Origin: Pseudomonadota bacterium | Lineage (GTDB): Bacteria; Desulfobacterota; Binatia; Binatales; Binataceae | Assembly: GCA_021323675.1 (NCBI GenBank) | Contig: JAJPKP010000016.1 | Coordinates: 62,001-126,000 of the forward strand | DNA: 64,000 nt | Direction of reading: 5' to 3' | Shown: positions 8,995 through 18,294 of the stretch, piece by piece | How the letters are laid out: every line of letters starts with the position of its first letter | Numbering within the stretch: position 1 is the stretch's first letter | Position numbers and translations under genes: made by a program | The notes under the pieces: generated by a model | The model's input: the letters and a program-made list of their open reading frames with translations, nothing else | What the model was told of the DNA's origin: nothing | Databases searched by the model: none

Positions 8995-9210
8995 ATGGCG
9001 ACCGAAGGCAAATACAGCCTGCCCCGTGTGATGACCGTAAAGGAACTCTCTGAGTACCTGCGCGTACATCCCTCGACGATCTACAAGCTTTTGCGTCGCG
9101 GCGAGCTGCCGGGGTTCAGAATCGGAACTGATTGGCGCTTCAATGCCGAGGTTATCGACCGCTGGTGCATGGAGCGCAATATGCGCGGTGGAGACGCGTC
9201 TCACAACTGA
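8995..9210 (+). CDS. Small excisionase-type (MerR-like HTH) DNA-binding protein
   Basis: 71 residues. The pattern VMTVKELSEYLRVHPSTIYKL followed by LLRRGELPGFRIGTDWRFN and VIDRWCME is the winged-helix HTH_17 excisionase-like family, common as stand-alone regulators. I start at ATG 8995, which follows a GGAG seven bases upstream; the open frame reaches back to 8806 without support. No integrase or att site is nearby, so excision is unlikely and a regulatory role more probable. A rho-independent terminator overlaps its stop codon. Targets may include its own promoter or the divergent PEBP-like operon. Confidence 0.88.
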   Translation: MATEGKYSLPRVMTVKELSEYLRVHPSTIYKLLRRGELPGFRIGTDWRFNAEVIDRWCMERNMRGGDASHN

Positions 9211-9223
9211 GAGGCGTCTTTTT
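9192..9223 (+). terminator. Rho-independent terminator overlapping a stop codon
   Basis: AGACGC, G, TCTC, loop ACAACT, GAGA, G, GCGTCT then TTTT. The stem is ten pairs with one G/G mismatch. The stop codon of the excisionase-type gene (9208-9210) lies at the edge of the loop. Confidence 0.85.
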
Positions 9224-9459
9224 GGCAAGCAAGGCTTAACCAGGCGTCGTCGGCTGACGATGCGTGGTCAAACCGGCTGTTAGCAGATTCCTTTACGATC
9301 CAACGGCCACGGCAAGCCGAAGGCAGACGGTGCCCGGATTTAGTTTTCCCGAATAGACGGGCGCCCTGCGGCGTATACGCTCGACTTTTGCCTTAAGCCT
9401 GACGGTTCCCTTGACGCGATGCCCTTGTCTGACTCACGATACCGCTCGCCCGGTATTCG

Positions 9460-10107
9460 ATGATTACTTCACCTAGAAGAGAAGCGGAGAGCGCTCCGGC
9501 GGTTCCTCGCCGGCGGGGCGCGCTGGACCAGGTCCTGATAAACGCCGCAATGGACCTGTTCGCGTCGTACGGTTATCGCGGCACCTCGCTGGCGCGCATC
9601 GCGCGGGCCGCGGGTGTGACGAAGGGAGCCCTGTACTGGCACTTCAACGACAAGGAAGACTTCTTCCTTGCGGTGGCGGAGCGGGTGCTGGAGGAATGGC
9701 GCAAGGCCTTTCGCCGGGACCGGCCGGTGGTTACGCGGGACGATTTTCGGGAATATTTCCTCAAGATTTTTGAAACCTCAGCCCAGCTCAACGTCACCAA
9801 CCCCTGGGTTTCGCGCCTGCTCATCATCATCACCCTGGAGTCGCACAAAATCGGTCCACGGGTGTTGCGCGCGATGCGCAAGGCGAACTCGCGGCAACTG
9901 GAGTATCTGCGCGATGTTGTCGAGCAGGGGAAAGAGCTGGGCGTTTTCGCATCCGACCTCGAAGTGGAGTGGGCTGCCACCCAGTTGTGGAGTTCGATGG
10001 CCGGTGTCCAGTTGCTGTGGTACCTGCACGGATCGCGCTTCGATCTGCGCAAATCGTTCCGCCGCCAGGCGCGCGAGTACCTGCAGCAATGGAGCGTGGC
10101 GAAATGA
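9460..10107 (+). CDS. TetR-family transcriptional regulator
   Basis: 215 residues. The N-terminal HTH reads LINAAMDLFASYGYRGTSLARIARAAGVTKGALYWHFNDKEDFF, split over residues 26-70, a textbook TetR DNA-binding domain; the rest is the helical ligand domain. Ligand unknown. It begins with ATG at 9460 without a strong Shine-Dalgarno. Its stop overlaps the start of the luciferase-like gene by 4 bases (ATGA), so it probably controls its own operon. It is preceded by a 236-base gap after the terminator at 9223. Confidence 0.93.
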   Translation: MITSPRREAESAPAVPRRRGALDQVLINAAMDLFASYGYRGTSLARIARAAGVTKGALYWHFNDKEDFFLAVAERVLEEWRKAFRRDRPVVTRDDFREYFLKIFETSAQLNVTNPWVSRLLIIITLESHKIGPRVLRAMRKANSRQLEYLRDVVEQGKELGVFASDLEVEWAATQLWSSMAGVQLLWYLHGSRFDLRKSFRRQAREYLQQWSVAK

Positions 10108-11243
10108 AGGCCGGCCTCATCTATGAGATCGAATCCATAAAGCCTCATCGTCCCGACCACGAATATCGCGTTTTCTGGGAAGCCATGGAGCAGATCGAGC
10201 TGGCCGATCGGCTCGGCTTCGATTCGGTCTGGACCGTCGAACATCACTTCCTCAACGAATTTTCCTATTGCTCCGCGCCCGAGGTGTTTCTGGCCTGCGT
10301 AAGCCAGCGGACCAGGAACATCCGCATCGGCCATGGCGTCGTGGTTCTGCCTTTCAACCATCCTGTGCGCGTGGCGGAACGAATCGGCGTGCTGGATATC
10401 ATGTCCAACGGGCGGGTTGAATTCGGCACCGGGCGCGCCACCACGATGGACGAGCTGGCGGGATTCGCAGTGAGCCCGCAAGAGACGCGGGCGCGATGGG
10501 CCGAGGCGGTGGAAGCTATCCCGCGGATGTGGCGCGAGGATCCGTTTACGATGCGGGGAAAGTTCTGGACGGTGGAACCGCCCGTTTCGATCATCCCCAA
10601 ACCGATCCAGAAGCCGCATCCGCCGATGTGGGTAGCATCGACCAATCCCGACACTTTCGCGCTCGCCGCGGACCGCGGACTTGGGGTGCTTTGCTTCACG
10701 CTGGGAGTCGAGCTGGATGAGGTCAAGAAACGCGTTCAGCTTTATCGCGATCGAATCGAGACGGCCAGGCCGGTGGGCATGACCATAAACAACCAGGTCT
10801 CGATGAACATCATGGGCTTGTTTGGCGATGATCCGGTAAAGATCGGAGAGGTCGCGCGCGACGCCGTCCTGTGGTACGTCCGAAAAGGCTTCGAGCTGGT
10901 TTCGAGCGTTGCGCGCGCGCCGTCGGGAGATGATTCATACAAATACCTGGGCACCGCGTCGCGTTTCGACCCTGCGCAAATCACGCGCGACTATTACCAC
11001 TTTCTGCGCGAGAACGATCTGATCGCGGTGGGAGCGCCGGGCGAGGCGTTGCGCGTGGCGCGGCGTTATCGCGAGGTGGGCGCCGATCAGATCCTGTTTT
11101 TCCTGCAGTACGGCGGAATTCCTCACGAACTCGTGATGCGATCGATCGAGCTGCTCGGCCGCGAGGTTCTTCCCGAACTTCATTCCTGGCGGACTCCAGG
11201 GCGCATCGTTCCCGTCGGTCCGAGCGCCGAGGCGTCCGCCTAG
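10104..11243 (+). CDS. Luciferase-like flavin-dependent monooxygenase
   Basis: 379-residue TIM-barrel protein of the bacterial luciferase/LLM superfamily, which uses FMN or F420 to oxidise a small organic substrate. Seen: FDSVWTVEHHFLNEFSY near residue 35, then RTRNIRIGHGVVVLPFNHPVRVAERI and VEFGTGRAT, typical of the alkanal-monooxygenase-like branch. The open frame extends to 9969, but that part overlaps tetR; I start at the ATG (10104) that overlaps the tetR stop. Substrate unknown. The strict coupling to TetR suggests it is induced by its substrate. Confidence 0.93.
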   Translation: MKAGLIYEIESIKPHRPDHEYRVFWEAMEQIELADRLGFDSVWTVEHHFLNEFSYCSAPEVFLACVSQRTRNIRIGHGVVVLPFNHPVRVAERIGVLDIMSNGRVEFGTGRATTMDELAGFAVSPQETRARWAEAVEAIPRMWREDPFTMRGKFWTVEPPVSIIPKPIQKPHPPMWVASTNPDTFALAADRGLGVLCFTLGVELDEVKKRVQLYRDRIETARPVGMTINNQVSMNIMGLFGDDPVKIGEVARDAVLWYVRKGFELVSSVARAPSGDDSYKYLGTASRFDPAQITRDYYHFLRENDLIAVGAPGEALRVARRYREVGADQILFFLQYGGIPHELVMRSIELLGREVLPELHSWRTPGRIVPVGPSAEASA

Positions 11244-11280
11244 CCGCCTTTCATCCGGAGATCCCAAGCCGCCGCAAGCG

Positions 11281-11739
11281 TCAGCGTTGCGCGTGCATCG
11301 TGATGCTAATCACACCGCCCTGGTAGGAGAAGGCCGCGGCGCTGAACGGCGGCGGGGTCAGCGCCGACGGTTTCGCGTCGTTCGAAAATCCAAACGCCTC
11401 CTGCGGTACGCCCAGGAAATTGGTCTTCATCTTTCCGGTTTCGTACTCGTCGTGAAACGCGGCGATCGCGTAGGTGCCGGGAGGAAGGTTCGAGAAGGTG
11501 CAGGTCCCGGACTCGTTCTGGATCGGCCCTCTTACCTGCTGCACGCCCTTGGATCGATCGCGCGGAAACCCGTCGGGCGCGTTGAAGATGATGCATGCGA
11601 CGCGCCCCTTGTCGTTGGGCAAATCGACCAGTTGAGCGCGGATGACATTCTGGCGGCAGCACTGCGCACTCGCGCTCGACGCGAAGGCGGCCAGCATCGC
11701 CGCGGCGACAATCGGCAAAATCATCCCGATGAACTTCAT
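11281..11739 (-). CDS. DUF2141 exported protein
   Basis: 152 residues with a signal peptide (MKFIGMILPIVAAAMLAAF to ASA, cleavage about residue 25). The DUF2141 signature is clear: NDKGRVACIIFNAPDGFPRD, FSNLPPGTYAIAAFHDEYETGKM, LGVPQEAFGFSND. Family function is unknown; members are periplasmic or surface beta proteins. The longer frame to 11814 overlaps the SDR gene, so ATG 11739 is chosen, two bases after the SDR stop. It is convergent with the luciferase-like gene. Confidence 0.88.
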   Translation of the reverse strand: MKFIGMILPIVAAAMLAAFASSASAQCCRQNVIRAQLVDLPNDKGRVACIIFNAPDGFPRDRSKGVQQVRGPIQNESGTCTFSNLPPGTYAIAAFHDEYETGKMKTNFLGVPQEAFGFSNDAKPSALTPPPFSAAAFSYQGGVISITMHAQR

Positions 11740-11741
11740 GG

Positions 11742-12515
11742 CTACTTGCGGCTTCCCGGCGCGGGCCGCGGATCGACAATCTGGCGTCCCGTAGGCCGAA
11801 CCTCGAGTGCGCATCCGAACAGCGAATCGTCCCGGACCAGGGTGTGAACGGCGTCGGCGATTTCCTCGGGCTGAATGATCCGGGAAGGCATCCAGCTCTT
11901 GATGCCGTGCTGGGCGGCCTGTTCGAGTCCGCGCCGCACGAGAGGAGTATCAACGATTCCCGGACAGACGCAGTTGACGCGGATCTTCTTTTCCACGGCC
12001 CAGAAGGCGAGCGAGTGAGTGAAGTTGACCACACCCGCCTTGGCCGCGCCGTAAACCGCGTCCTGGCGATGCGGATACAGGCCCGCCATCGAAGCCGTGT
12101 TGATGATGACCCCGCCGCCCTGCTTTTCCATTATCGGCGCGGCCAGGCCGGTGCCGAGGATCACCGCCTGCAGGTCAATTTCGATCACGAGATGCCATCG
12201 CGCGGGATCGACGATCGGAAAGCCGGGCGCGCCGGTCCCGATTCCCGCGTTGTTGTGCAGGATGTCCAGCCGTCCGAATTTCTGGAGCGCGGTGTCAAGC
12301 ATCCGGCGCGCATCCTGCTCCCGGGTAACATCGGCGCGAACAAAGACCGCGCTGCCGCCCGCGCTTTCGATGCGCTTTACGGTTTCCGCTCCTCCGGCCT
12401 CGTCAACGTCGGCCACCACGATCGATGCGCCGTCGCGGGCGAGGCGCTCCGACACCGCCCGTCCGATTCCCGATCCTCCGCCGGTGATGACCGCCGATTT
12501 TCCTCTGATCTCCAT
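11742..12515 (-). CDS. Short-chain dehydrogenase/reductase
   Basis: 257-residue classical SDR. Seen: the nucleotide-binding GGGSGIGR at residues 12-19, NNAGIG near 90, catalytic Ser in NTASMAGLY, the YGAAK pair (YxxxK) about residue 154, and CPGIVDTP. An Asp after the second strand (VVADVDEAG) suggests NAD(H) rather than NADP(H). Substrate unknown. The DUF2141 gene follows two bases downstream, so they form one unit, presumably driven from the gap at 12516-12678. Confidence 0.92.
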   Translation of the reverse strand: MEIRGKSAVITGGGSGIGRAVSERLARDGASIVVADVDEAGGAETVKRIESAGGSAVFVRADVTREQDARRMLDTALQKFGRLDILHNNAGIGTGAPGFPIVDPARWHLVIEIDLQAVILGTGLAAPIMEKQGGGVIINTASMAGLYPHRQDAVYGAAKAGVVNFTHSLAFWAVEKKIRVNCVCPGIVDTPLVRRGLEQAAQHGIKSWMPSRIIQPEEIADAVHTLVRDDSLFGCALEVRPTGRQIVDPRPAPGSRK

Positions 12516-12678
12516 GTGACAAAGTACCTCCGGGCACGGCTGCGAAAATCCGCAGGTAACGTAAATAGTACGCCGGACGGGAACAAACCAAGAGCCGCTG
12601 CGACAACCACGCGGTTGCCGAGCGGGAAATCATTCTGATAGCAAAGCCTCAGGCTTCGGCCGTTTCGGAGATTGCATC

Positions 12679-13650
12679 ATGGCTAAATGGCAATTCACCA
12701 AGGGCCTTCACGACCTCGGGCGCGGAGCCTACGCCTATCTTCAGCCGTCGGGCACCTGGGGTTACAGCAACGCCGGGTTGATTGTCGACGGCGACGAGGC
12801 GCTGCTGGTCGACACCTTGTTCGACGAACGCCTGACCGCCGAGATGCTCGATGCGATGCGAGACGCCGCGGGCATAGGCGCCGAGCGAATCGGCACCGTG
12901 GTGAACACGCACTCCAACGGCGATCATACCTTTGGCAACCGGCTGGTGAAAAACGCCCTGGTTATCGCATCCGAAGCGACTGCGCATGAAATGCGGGAAG
13001 AGGGCAACCCGCAAACGCTGGCGCAGTTGATGAAGAACACCGGTTCGATGGGCGAGGTGGGGGAATTTTTTCAGCGAATTTTCGGCGCGTTCGACTTCGC
13101 CGGAGTTACATTCAGGCTGCCGGATCGGACTTTCAGCGGAACCATGACGGTCAAGGTCGGCGACAAGCGAGTCGAGCTTATCGAGGTTGGCCCGGCGCAC
13201 ACCGCCGGCGACGTCATCGCCTTCGTCCCCGCCAATCGCGTTGTCTACACCGGCGATATTCTCTTTATCGACGGTACTCCAATCGCATGGGCGGGTCCGG
13301 TGTCGAACTGGATAACGGCGTGCGATCGAATCCTCGACCTCGACGTCGAGGCGATCGTCCCCGGTCACGGGCCCATCACTGACAAAGCCGGCGTGAGGCG
13401 GATGCGCGAGTACCTGGTTTATGTCGATCAGGAAACGCGAAAACGGCACGCCGCCGGCATGAACTCATGGGAAGCCGCCCAGGACATCGCACTCGGGTCG
13501 TTCGGCGGCTGGCTCGATGCGGAACGATTGGCGGTGACCGTCGATACCATCTACCGGGAGATAAATTCGGATCATTCGCGGCGCAATGTGATGGACCTCT
13601 TTGGGCGAATGGTGCAACTCGAACGCCGATATGCCGCCCAAAGACATTAG
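12679..13650 (+). CDS. MBL-fold metallo-hydrolase, HxNxDH variant
   Basis: 323-residue metallo-beta-lactamase fold protein. The first metal motif reads H78-S-N80-G-D82-H83, with Asn at the place of the second His of HxHxDH. Other ligands look present: the GPAHTAGD stretch, YTGDILF and the late GHGP. The same N variant is known from a subfamily with NTHANGDH-type motifs, so this is probably natural. Substrate unknown. It is monocistronic and convergent with the DUF1634 gene (4-base overlap of the ends). Confidence 0.9.
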   Translation: MAKWQFTKGLHDLGRGAYAYLQPSGTWGYSNAGLIVDGDEALLVDTLFDERLTAEMLDAMRDAAGIGAERIGTVVNTHSNGDHTFGNRLVKNALVIASEATAHEMREEGNPQTLAQLMKNTGSMGEVGEFFQRIFGAFDFAGVTFRLPDRTFSGTMTVKVGDKRVELIEVGPAHTAGDVIAFVPANRVVYTGDILFIDGTPIAWAGPVSNWITACDRILDLDVEAIVPGHGPITDKAGVRRMREYLVYVDQETRKRHAAGMNSWEAAQDIALGSFGGWLDAERLAVTVDTIYREINSDHSRRNVMDLFGRMVQLERRYAAQRH

Positions 13651-14060
13651 CCGATACGGCCCAGCAAAATTCCCGCAATCAGGCCTATGAGCACATAAGC
13701 CGTAAACCCGACGTATGCGAAGTCGCGCTCCTTGACGAAGAGCAGGAAGCAGAACGCCACGCGGGCAAGCGGTACCAGGGTCAGGACGTACAAGCCGAGC
13801 GTCATAACGGAGTGGGGGTCGCCGCCCGCGGCGAGCCGCAGCATCTCCGCGAAATCGGCTTTTTCCGCGAAATGCTCCGCCTGGACGGCGTGATAGCGGC
13901 GCACGTAGTTTCCCGGCGATTGGGTGATCATCAGAATCAGCCCGCCCAACAGGATGACGGTGGCGATGACCAGAATCGTGCGCAGCAGGACCGGGGTCCA
14001 TACGCGCAGAATTCGATCTTCTTCGCCCGGACTCGCTTGTATTTCCTTGATCGCCGCCAT
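13647..14060 (-). CDS. DUF1634 membrane protein
   Basis: 137 residues with three predicted membrane segments (about 25-45, 83-108 and 116-136), matching the DUF1634 family, which is typically encoded beside TauE/SafE permeases as here. The open frame extends to 14687, but that part lies inside the TauE/SafE gene; I start at ATG 14060, two bases after the stop of that gene. It is probably an accessory subunit of the exporter; role inferred from pairing. Confidence 0.85.
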   Translation of the reverse strand: MAAIKEIQASPGEEDRILRVWTPVLLRTILVIATVILLGGLILMITQSPGNYVRRYHAVQAEHFAEKADFAEMLRLAAGGDPHSVMTLGLYVLTLVPLARVAFCFLLFVKERDFAYVGFTAYVLIGLIAGILLGRIG

Positions 14061-14062
14061 GC

Positions 14063-14890
14063 TCAAATTCCCTGCAGCGCCCGCCATCCCATTTCGATCG
14101 CGATGAGGATCAGGATGACGACAAAGGCGAGGCGCAAAGCGCGAACGTTCGCGTGCGGCAGAATCCGGCTGCCAAGCAGCGCGCCCGCCGTCACTCCGAT
14201 CGCCACCGGCGCGGCGATCGATGTTGCCACGTCGCCGCGCGCCAGGAACACGAGCGCGCCAGCTCCCGCCGTGACTCCGATCATGAAATTGCTGGTGGCG
14301 CTCGAGACTTTCAGTGGAAGGTGCATGAAATAGTCCATCGCCATCACCTTCAGCGCGCCGGACCCGATTCCGAGCAGCCCCGACATCAGCCCGGCAACCA
14401 CCATCAAGGCCCCGCCTGACGCGAGGTTGACGATCTCGTAATGAATCATCTTGCCCGAATCGTCGGGGATGTCGCCGGCCAGTTCCAGGCGCCTCGCGAT
14501 CGGGTCGCCATGCTCCACGAGATCGTCTCCCTGCTTGCGCAAACTGAAATACGCCGACTGAAGCATCATCAGTGCGAACAGGAGCTCGAGCACGACCGCC
14601 GGTATCATCCCGGCCAGAAGCGCTCCCGCTACCGCGCCGGTTACCGTGGCGCATTCGAGCACCATCGCAACCTTGAGGTTGGTCCATCCGTCGCGGACAA
14701 ATGCCACACTGGCCCCGGCGCTGGTTGCCACGACGGAGATGAGGCTTGCGCCTACTGCCACCGTAATCGGCATGTGGGCTGCTATCACCAGGGCGGGCAC
14801 GATGAACACGCCGCCGCCCAGACCCGACAGCGATCCGACAAGGCCGGAGCCAAAGGCCAGGAGCAGCAGGCTACCTAGAATTGCCAGCAT
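14063..14890 (-). CDS. TauE/SafE-family permease
   Basis: 275 residues, about eight membrane segments. Seen: N-terminal SGLGGGVFIVPALV and a second half with the duplicate GLLGIGSGALKVMAM motif, the internal repeat of TauE/SafE (formerly DUF81) transporters that move sulfite, sulfonates or other organic anions. The central cytoplasmic loop (about residues 105-150) carries charged residues. Followed directly by DUF1634. Its promoter should lie in the gap 14891-15324, shared with the histidine kinase on the other strand. Confidence 0.92.
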   Translation of the reverse strand: MLAILGSLLLLAFGSGLVGSLSGLGGGVFIVPALVIAAHMPITVAVGASLISVVATSAGASVAFVRDGWTNLKVAMVLECATVTGAVAGALLAGMIPAVVLELLFALMMLQSAYFSLRKQGDDLVEHGDPIARRLELAGDIPDDSGKMIHYEIVNLASGGALMVVAGLMSGLLGIGSGALKVMAMDYFMHLPLKVSSATSNFMIGVTAGAGALVFLARGDVATSIAAPVAIGVTAGALLGSRILPHANVRALRLAFVVILILIAIEMGWRALQGI

Positions 14891-15324
14891 GGCTGCGGCT
14901 CTTGATGGAGACGATATGAAGGTTCATCGGCGTGCTGCGCGGGACTCCGTGTGTTGCGCATATTATTGCATTATGAATGTCAAAACAATTTCAGGCGGAT
15001 TCAAAAAGAACCACCCCGACCAGAATAACCGATAGGTTCCCGCGCAACGAAATCTCTGATGGATTCTGTCGATAGAAATGGTCGGAAAGCCGTGCGACTG
15101 GCCAGCGGCCTTCAACTGCAATCGGCGGCATGCAGCGTGCGGACTGCACGCGGAAATCGGTGAGCGGAAAAACACCGGAAAAATCAGCCATTTTTCGGCG
15201 CCTACCTTACGGCATCGTGTTTGCTCTATGAAAGCGCGTCATGGCTTCCAAGATGGATTGCGAGCGCTAGATTGGTTGGAGTAGGTCAGGGAAGCGGACT
15301 GCCACGGCGCGGGGGCCAAAGCCA
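14891..15324. other. 434-base divergent intergenic region
   Basis: Between the leftward TauE/SafE gene and the rightward histidine kinase. It is AT-richer near 14950-15010 than the flanking genes, a plausible promoter zone. Two hairpins lie at 15135-15151 and 15175-15198. Short open frames have no coding character. No tRNA or sigma-54 site (GG-N10-GC) was seen upstream of the kinase. Confidence 0.6.
15135..15198. promoter_or_regulatory. Two consecutive hairpins in the kinase-permease gap
   Basis: GCGTGC pairs with GCACGC across GGACT (15135-15151). A second stem, CCG-G-AAAAAT with ATTTTT-CGG and one bulge, lies at 15175-15198. They may be a terminator, attenuator or regulator site; nothing shows which. 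Confidence 0.3.
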
Positions 15325-16824
15325 ATGATCGGCATCCTCATTTTGATAATCGTTATTTTTGCCATTCGACAGCATCGCCGCAGCCGCGCGCTGCGCTCGT
15401 CCGACTACACCTGGGCGCGCGACGAGGTGCGTTGCGCAAGCGGATGGGCGGAAAAGTTCGCCACCGAATTTCCTCATCGCCTCGCCACCAGCATCCAGCG
15501 CCAGGCCGAGCGCTCCGGGTCCGATTTCGAACGCAGGATGGCGGACAAGTTTGAGCGACAGGCTGCGCGCTTCGAGACGAAAATGCGGCGCAAATTCGAC
15601 AAGCAGACCCGCCGATGGAGCAGCCACACCGACAATCTGATAGGCGATCCGGCTGATCCTGCCGGATCGAAAAGGGAGGACGCGGCGGCGCGCGAGGGCG
15701 CGCAAGCCGCGGCCGACGCAACCAAGGCCTACGAGCGTGCGCGCAAACGGGCCGCGGCGGAAGCCGGCTTTTATGTCCATCTGATGTGGTACGGCGTCGT
15801 GATCGGATTCCTCTTCTTCATCAATCTGATGACGACCTCGTTCCAGTGGTGGGTGTTCCCGGCGATTGGATGGGGCTTCGGAGTGGCGAGCCATTTCGTC
15901 GCCGTGTTCGGATGGCGATGGGTTCATGAGCGTGTCTTCGAGCCCGCCATCCAGCGTGAAGTTGAGCGCGAGGTTACCAAGGAGAAGGAAGTCCTGCGCA
16001 CCGAAAAGCAAGCTTCGCTCGACGAACTGACGGCTACCTTCGCGCATGAAATCCGAAACCCGATCGCCGCGGCAAAGAGCCTCGTCCAGCAGATGGGCGA
16101 AGACCCCACTTCGGTCGAGAATGTCGAATACGCGAAGGTTGCCCTCGATGAACTGGCGCGGGTCGAACGCAGCGTGTCCCACCTCCTCAAGTACGCGAAG
16201 GAGGAGGACTACAACTTCGACAATGTAAATCTGGCCGGAGTGCTCGACGGCGCCTTGACCCAGTTGCGAAGCAAGCTCGAGACGAACTCGGTCAAGGTGT
16301 CGCGCAATTACCTGACCGGTCCCACCGTTCGCGCCGACGCCGACAAGCTGCGCCAGGTGTTTTCCAACATGATCGACAACGCAATCGACGCGATGGAATC
16401 GACGACCGGCGAGCGGCGGCTCGAAGTCGCAATCCATCGCGGGCGCGGCGGCGTCGCCACCGTCATCCTTCGGGACAACGGATGCGGCATCGCCGAAGAC
16501 AAGCTCGCCAAGATCTTCAACCCCTTCTACACCTCCAAGCAGAACGGGACCGGGCTCGGCCTGGGCGTCGCGAAGAAAGTCATCGACGCGCATCGCGGCA
16601 CCATCGAGGTGTCGAGCCAACTGGGTGTGGGCACCGAGTTTGTCGTGTCAATTCCGCTTGCCGATGCCGCCCGCGAGACCGGCGCCGAGCCGGCCGAGCC
16701 GATGCCGCGCAGCGCGCCTAGTCCGGTTTCGATCGGCGTGAATGGCGCCGCGCCGGATTCGGCCGCGACGCAGGCTCCGGCAATGATGGCGGCGCAGAGC
16801 GCGAATCCGAGAGGTCAGCAATGA
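15325..16824 (+). CDS. Sensor histidine kinase with 2TM domain
   Basis: 499-residue membrane kinase. Domains in order: a short N-terminal hydrophobic segment (residues 2-14); a charged coiled-coil-like region (about 50-100, with [16 protein letters not shown]); a 2TM-type membrane domain (about 149-196: FYVHLMWYG, then [16 protein letters not shown]); a dimerisation helix with phosphoacceptor H241 ([14 protein letters not shown]); an HATPase domain with N box ([10 protein letters not shown], 348-357), G1 DNGCGI and G2 GTGLGLG; and a low-complexity Ala/Pro tail. There is no PAS or large periplasmic sensor domain, so the stimulus may be sensed within or at the membrane. The last four bases overlap the sigma-54 regulator gene. 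Start ATG 15325 follows a G-rich stretch. Confidence 0.93.
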   Translation: MIGILILIIVIFAIRQHRRSRALRSSDYTWARDEVRCASGWAEKFATEFPHRLATSIQRQAERSGSDFERRMADKFERQAARFETKMRRKFDKQTRRWSSHTDNLIGDPADPAGSKREDAAAREGAQAAADATKAYERARKRAAAEAGFYVHLMWYGVVIGFLFFINLMTTSFQWWVFPAIGWGFGVASHFVAVFGWRWVHERVFEPAIQREVEREVTKEKEVLRTEKQASLDELTATFAHEIRNPIAAAKSLVQQMGEDPTSVENVEYAKVALDELARVERSVSHLLKYAKEEDYNFDNVNLAGVLDGALTQLRSKLETNSVKVSRNYLTGPTVRADADKLRQVFSNMIDNAIDAMESTTGERRLEVAIHRGRGGVATVILRDNGCGIAEDKLAKIFNPFYTSKQNGTGLGLGVAKKVIDAHRGTIEVSSQLGVGTEFVVSIPLADAARETGAEPAEPMPRSAPSPVSIGVNGAAPDSAATQAPAMMAAQSANPRGQQ

Positions 16825-18278
16825 AGGGCCGATTGCTCATCGTTGACGACGAACGCGGAATCGTCATCGCCCTCAAGGGATTGTTCACCAAGGAGGGTTA
16901 CGAGGTTGAAACCGCCGAATCCGGCGAGGAAGCGCTGGAGAAGGTCAAGGCGGGCCTGTTCCACGTAATCATCACCGATCTCTCGATGAAGGGGATGAGC
17001 GGTCTCGACCTGTTGCGCAAAGTCCGCGAGCTCGATCCGCACTGCGCGGTTCTGATGATCACCGCTTACGGCAATCAGCGAATCGCGGTCGAAGCGATGA
17101 AGGCCGGCGCGGAAGACTACCTGCCCAAGCCCTTCGACAACGACGAACTGCGCCTCAAGGTCCGCAAGGTCATGGAAACGCAGCTTCTCAGACGCGCCCA
17201 TGACCAACTGCTCGAACGCGTGCGCCTTGAGACCGGGACCTTCGAGAATATGATCGGCCGCTCGCCGGCGATGATGCGGGTGTACGAGACGATAGAGAAG
17301 GTCGCGCCGACCGATGTCACCGTGCTGGTGCGCGGCGAATCGGGAACCGGCAAGGAGCTGGTCGCCCGCGCGATTCACTTCCGCAGCCCGCGCGCCCGCT
17401 CGGCATTTATCGCGGTTAATTGCGCCGCGTTCTCGCGCGAGCTGGTCGAAAGCGAGCTGTTCGGCCACGAAAAAGGCGCCTTCACCGGAGCCGTCGCGCG
17501 GCGCGAGGGCAAGTTCGAGGCGGCGGATGGCGGCACGCTGTTTCTCGACGAGATCGGCGACATGGGCCTGGAGACGCAGGCGAAACTCCTGCGTGTCATT
17601 CAGGAAAAGCAGTTCGAGCGAATCGGCGGCAACCAGCCGCTCTCCGTCGATGTGCGCATCATCGCCGCCACCAACCAGGACCTCGAAGCGATGGTGAAGC
17701 AGGGGCGCTTTCGCGAAGACCTCTATTACCGCATCAAGGTGGTCGAGATTCGCCTGCCCGCGCTGCGCGAACGCCGCGAAGACATCCCGCTGCTCGTCCA
17801 GCATTTCATCCGCGACGCCTGCCAGCGCTACGGCAAGCCGGAAAAGCAGCTCACCGCCGAGGCGATGCGCGCGTGCATGGCGCAATCCTGGAAAGGCAAC
17901 GCGCGGTCGCTTAAGGCCGCAATCGATCAGGCGGTGATCCTTTCTTCGGAAAATGAAATCACGCCGGCAGACCTGTTCGCCGGATCGAGTCCTGAATCTT
18001 CAACCGATCGCGACGGCGCTTCGGCTTCAGCGCTTTCGGCTCCGGCCGCCGACGACGCGGCGATAGCGGCACAGGACGGAATGACCTTCCGCGAGGCCAA
18101 GGAAAAGTTCGTGGGCGACTGGGAGCGCGCGTTCTTCGTGCGCGCGCTGCGCGCCACCGGCGGCAACATCTCCCGCGCCGCGGAACGGACTGGGATGTAC
18201 CGGCAGAGTTTCCAGCAGAAGATGAAAGAGCTGGGCATCACGGTCGCGGAACTCGGGCTCAAGGCTGAAGACGACTGA
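16821..18278 (+). CDS. Sigma-54-dependent NtrC-type response regulator
   Basis: 485 residues. Receiver domain with D9, D10, phosphoacceptor D53, T81 and K103. AAA+ domain with Walker A GESGTGKE (172-179), the sigma-54 contact loop GAFTGA (219-224) and Walker B FLDEIG (241-246). The C-terminus has a Fis-type HTH ([22 protein letters not shown]). It should activate sigma-54 promoters after phosphorylation by the kinase whose gene overlaps its start (ATGA). The next genes are a methyltransferase-like protein and PspA, recalling PspF, the sigma-54 activator of pspA in enterobacteria, but here with a receiver domain and cognate kinase. No clear GG-N10-GC promoter was found in front of the short downstream gaps. 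Confidence 0.96.
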   Translation: MKGRLLIVDDERGIVIALKGLFTKEGYEVETAESGEEALEKVKAGLFHVIITDLSMKGMSGLDLLRKVRELDPHCAVLMITAYGNQRIAVEAMKAGAEDYLPKPFDNDELRLKVRKVMETQLLRRAHDQLLERVRLETGTFENMIGRSPAMMRVYETIEKVAPTDVTVLVRGESGTGKELVARAIHFRSPRARSAFIAVNCAAFSRELVESELFGHEKGAFTGAVARREGKFEAADGGTLFLDEIGDMGLETQAKLLRVIQEKQFERIGGNQPLSVDVRIIAATNQDLEAMVKQGRFREDLYYRIKVVEIRLPALRERREDIPLLVQHFIRDACQRYGKPEKQLTAEAMRACMAQSWKGNARSLKAAIDQAVILSSENEITPADLFAGSSPESSTDRDGASASALSAPAADDAAIAAQDGMTFREAKEKFVGDWERAFFVRALRATGGNISRAAERTGMYRQSFQQKMKELGITVAELGLKAEDD

Positions 18279-18294
18279 GAGAGGGAAAAACGCC

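Noticed and set aside
8995-9210. Integrated element marked by an excisionase gene
   Set aside because: No integrase, att-like repeat or phage gene is near; excisionase-type HTH proteins are often plain regulators.
9969-10103. Extended N-terminus of the luciferase-like gene
   Set aside because: This part overlaps tetR in another frame; the ATG overlapping the tetR stop is the better start.
15078-15284. 68-residue open frame in the kinase-permease gap
   Set aside because: No start signal, no recognised pattern and poor coding character; it overlaps the hairpins.
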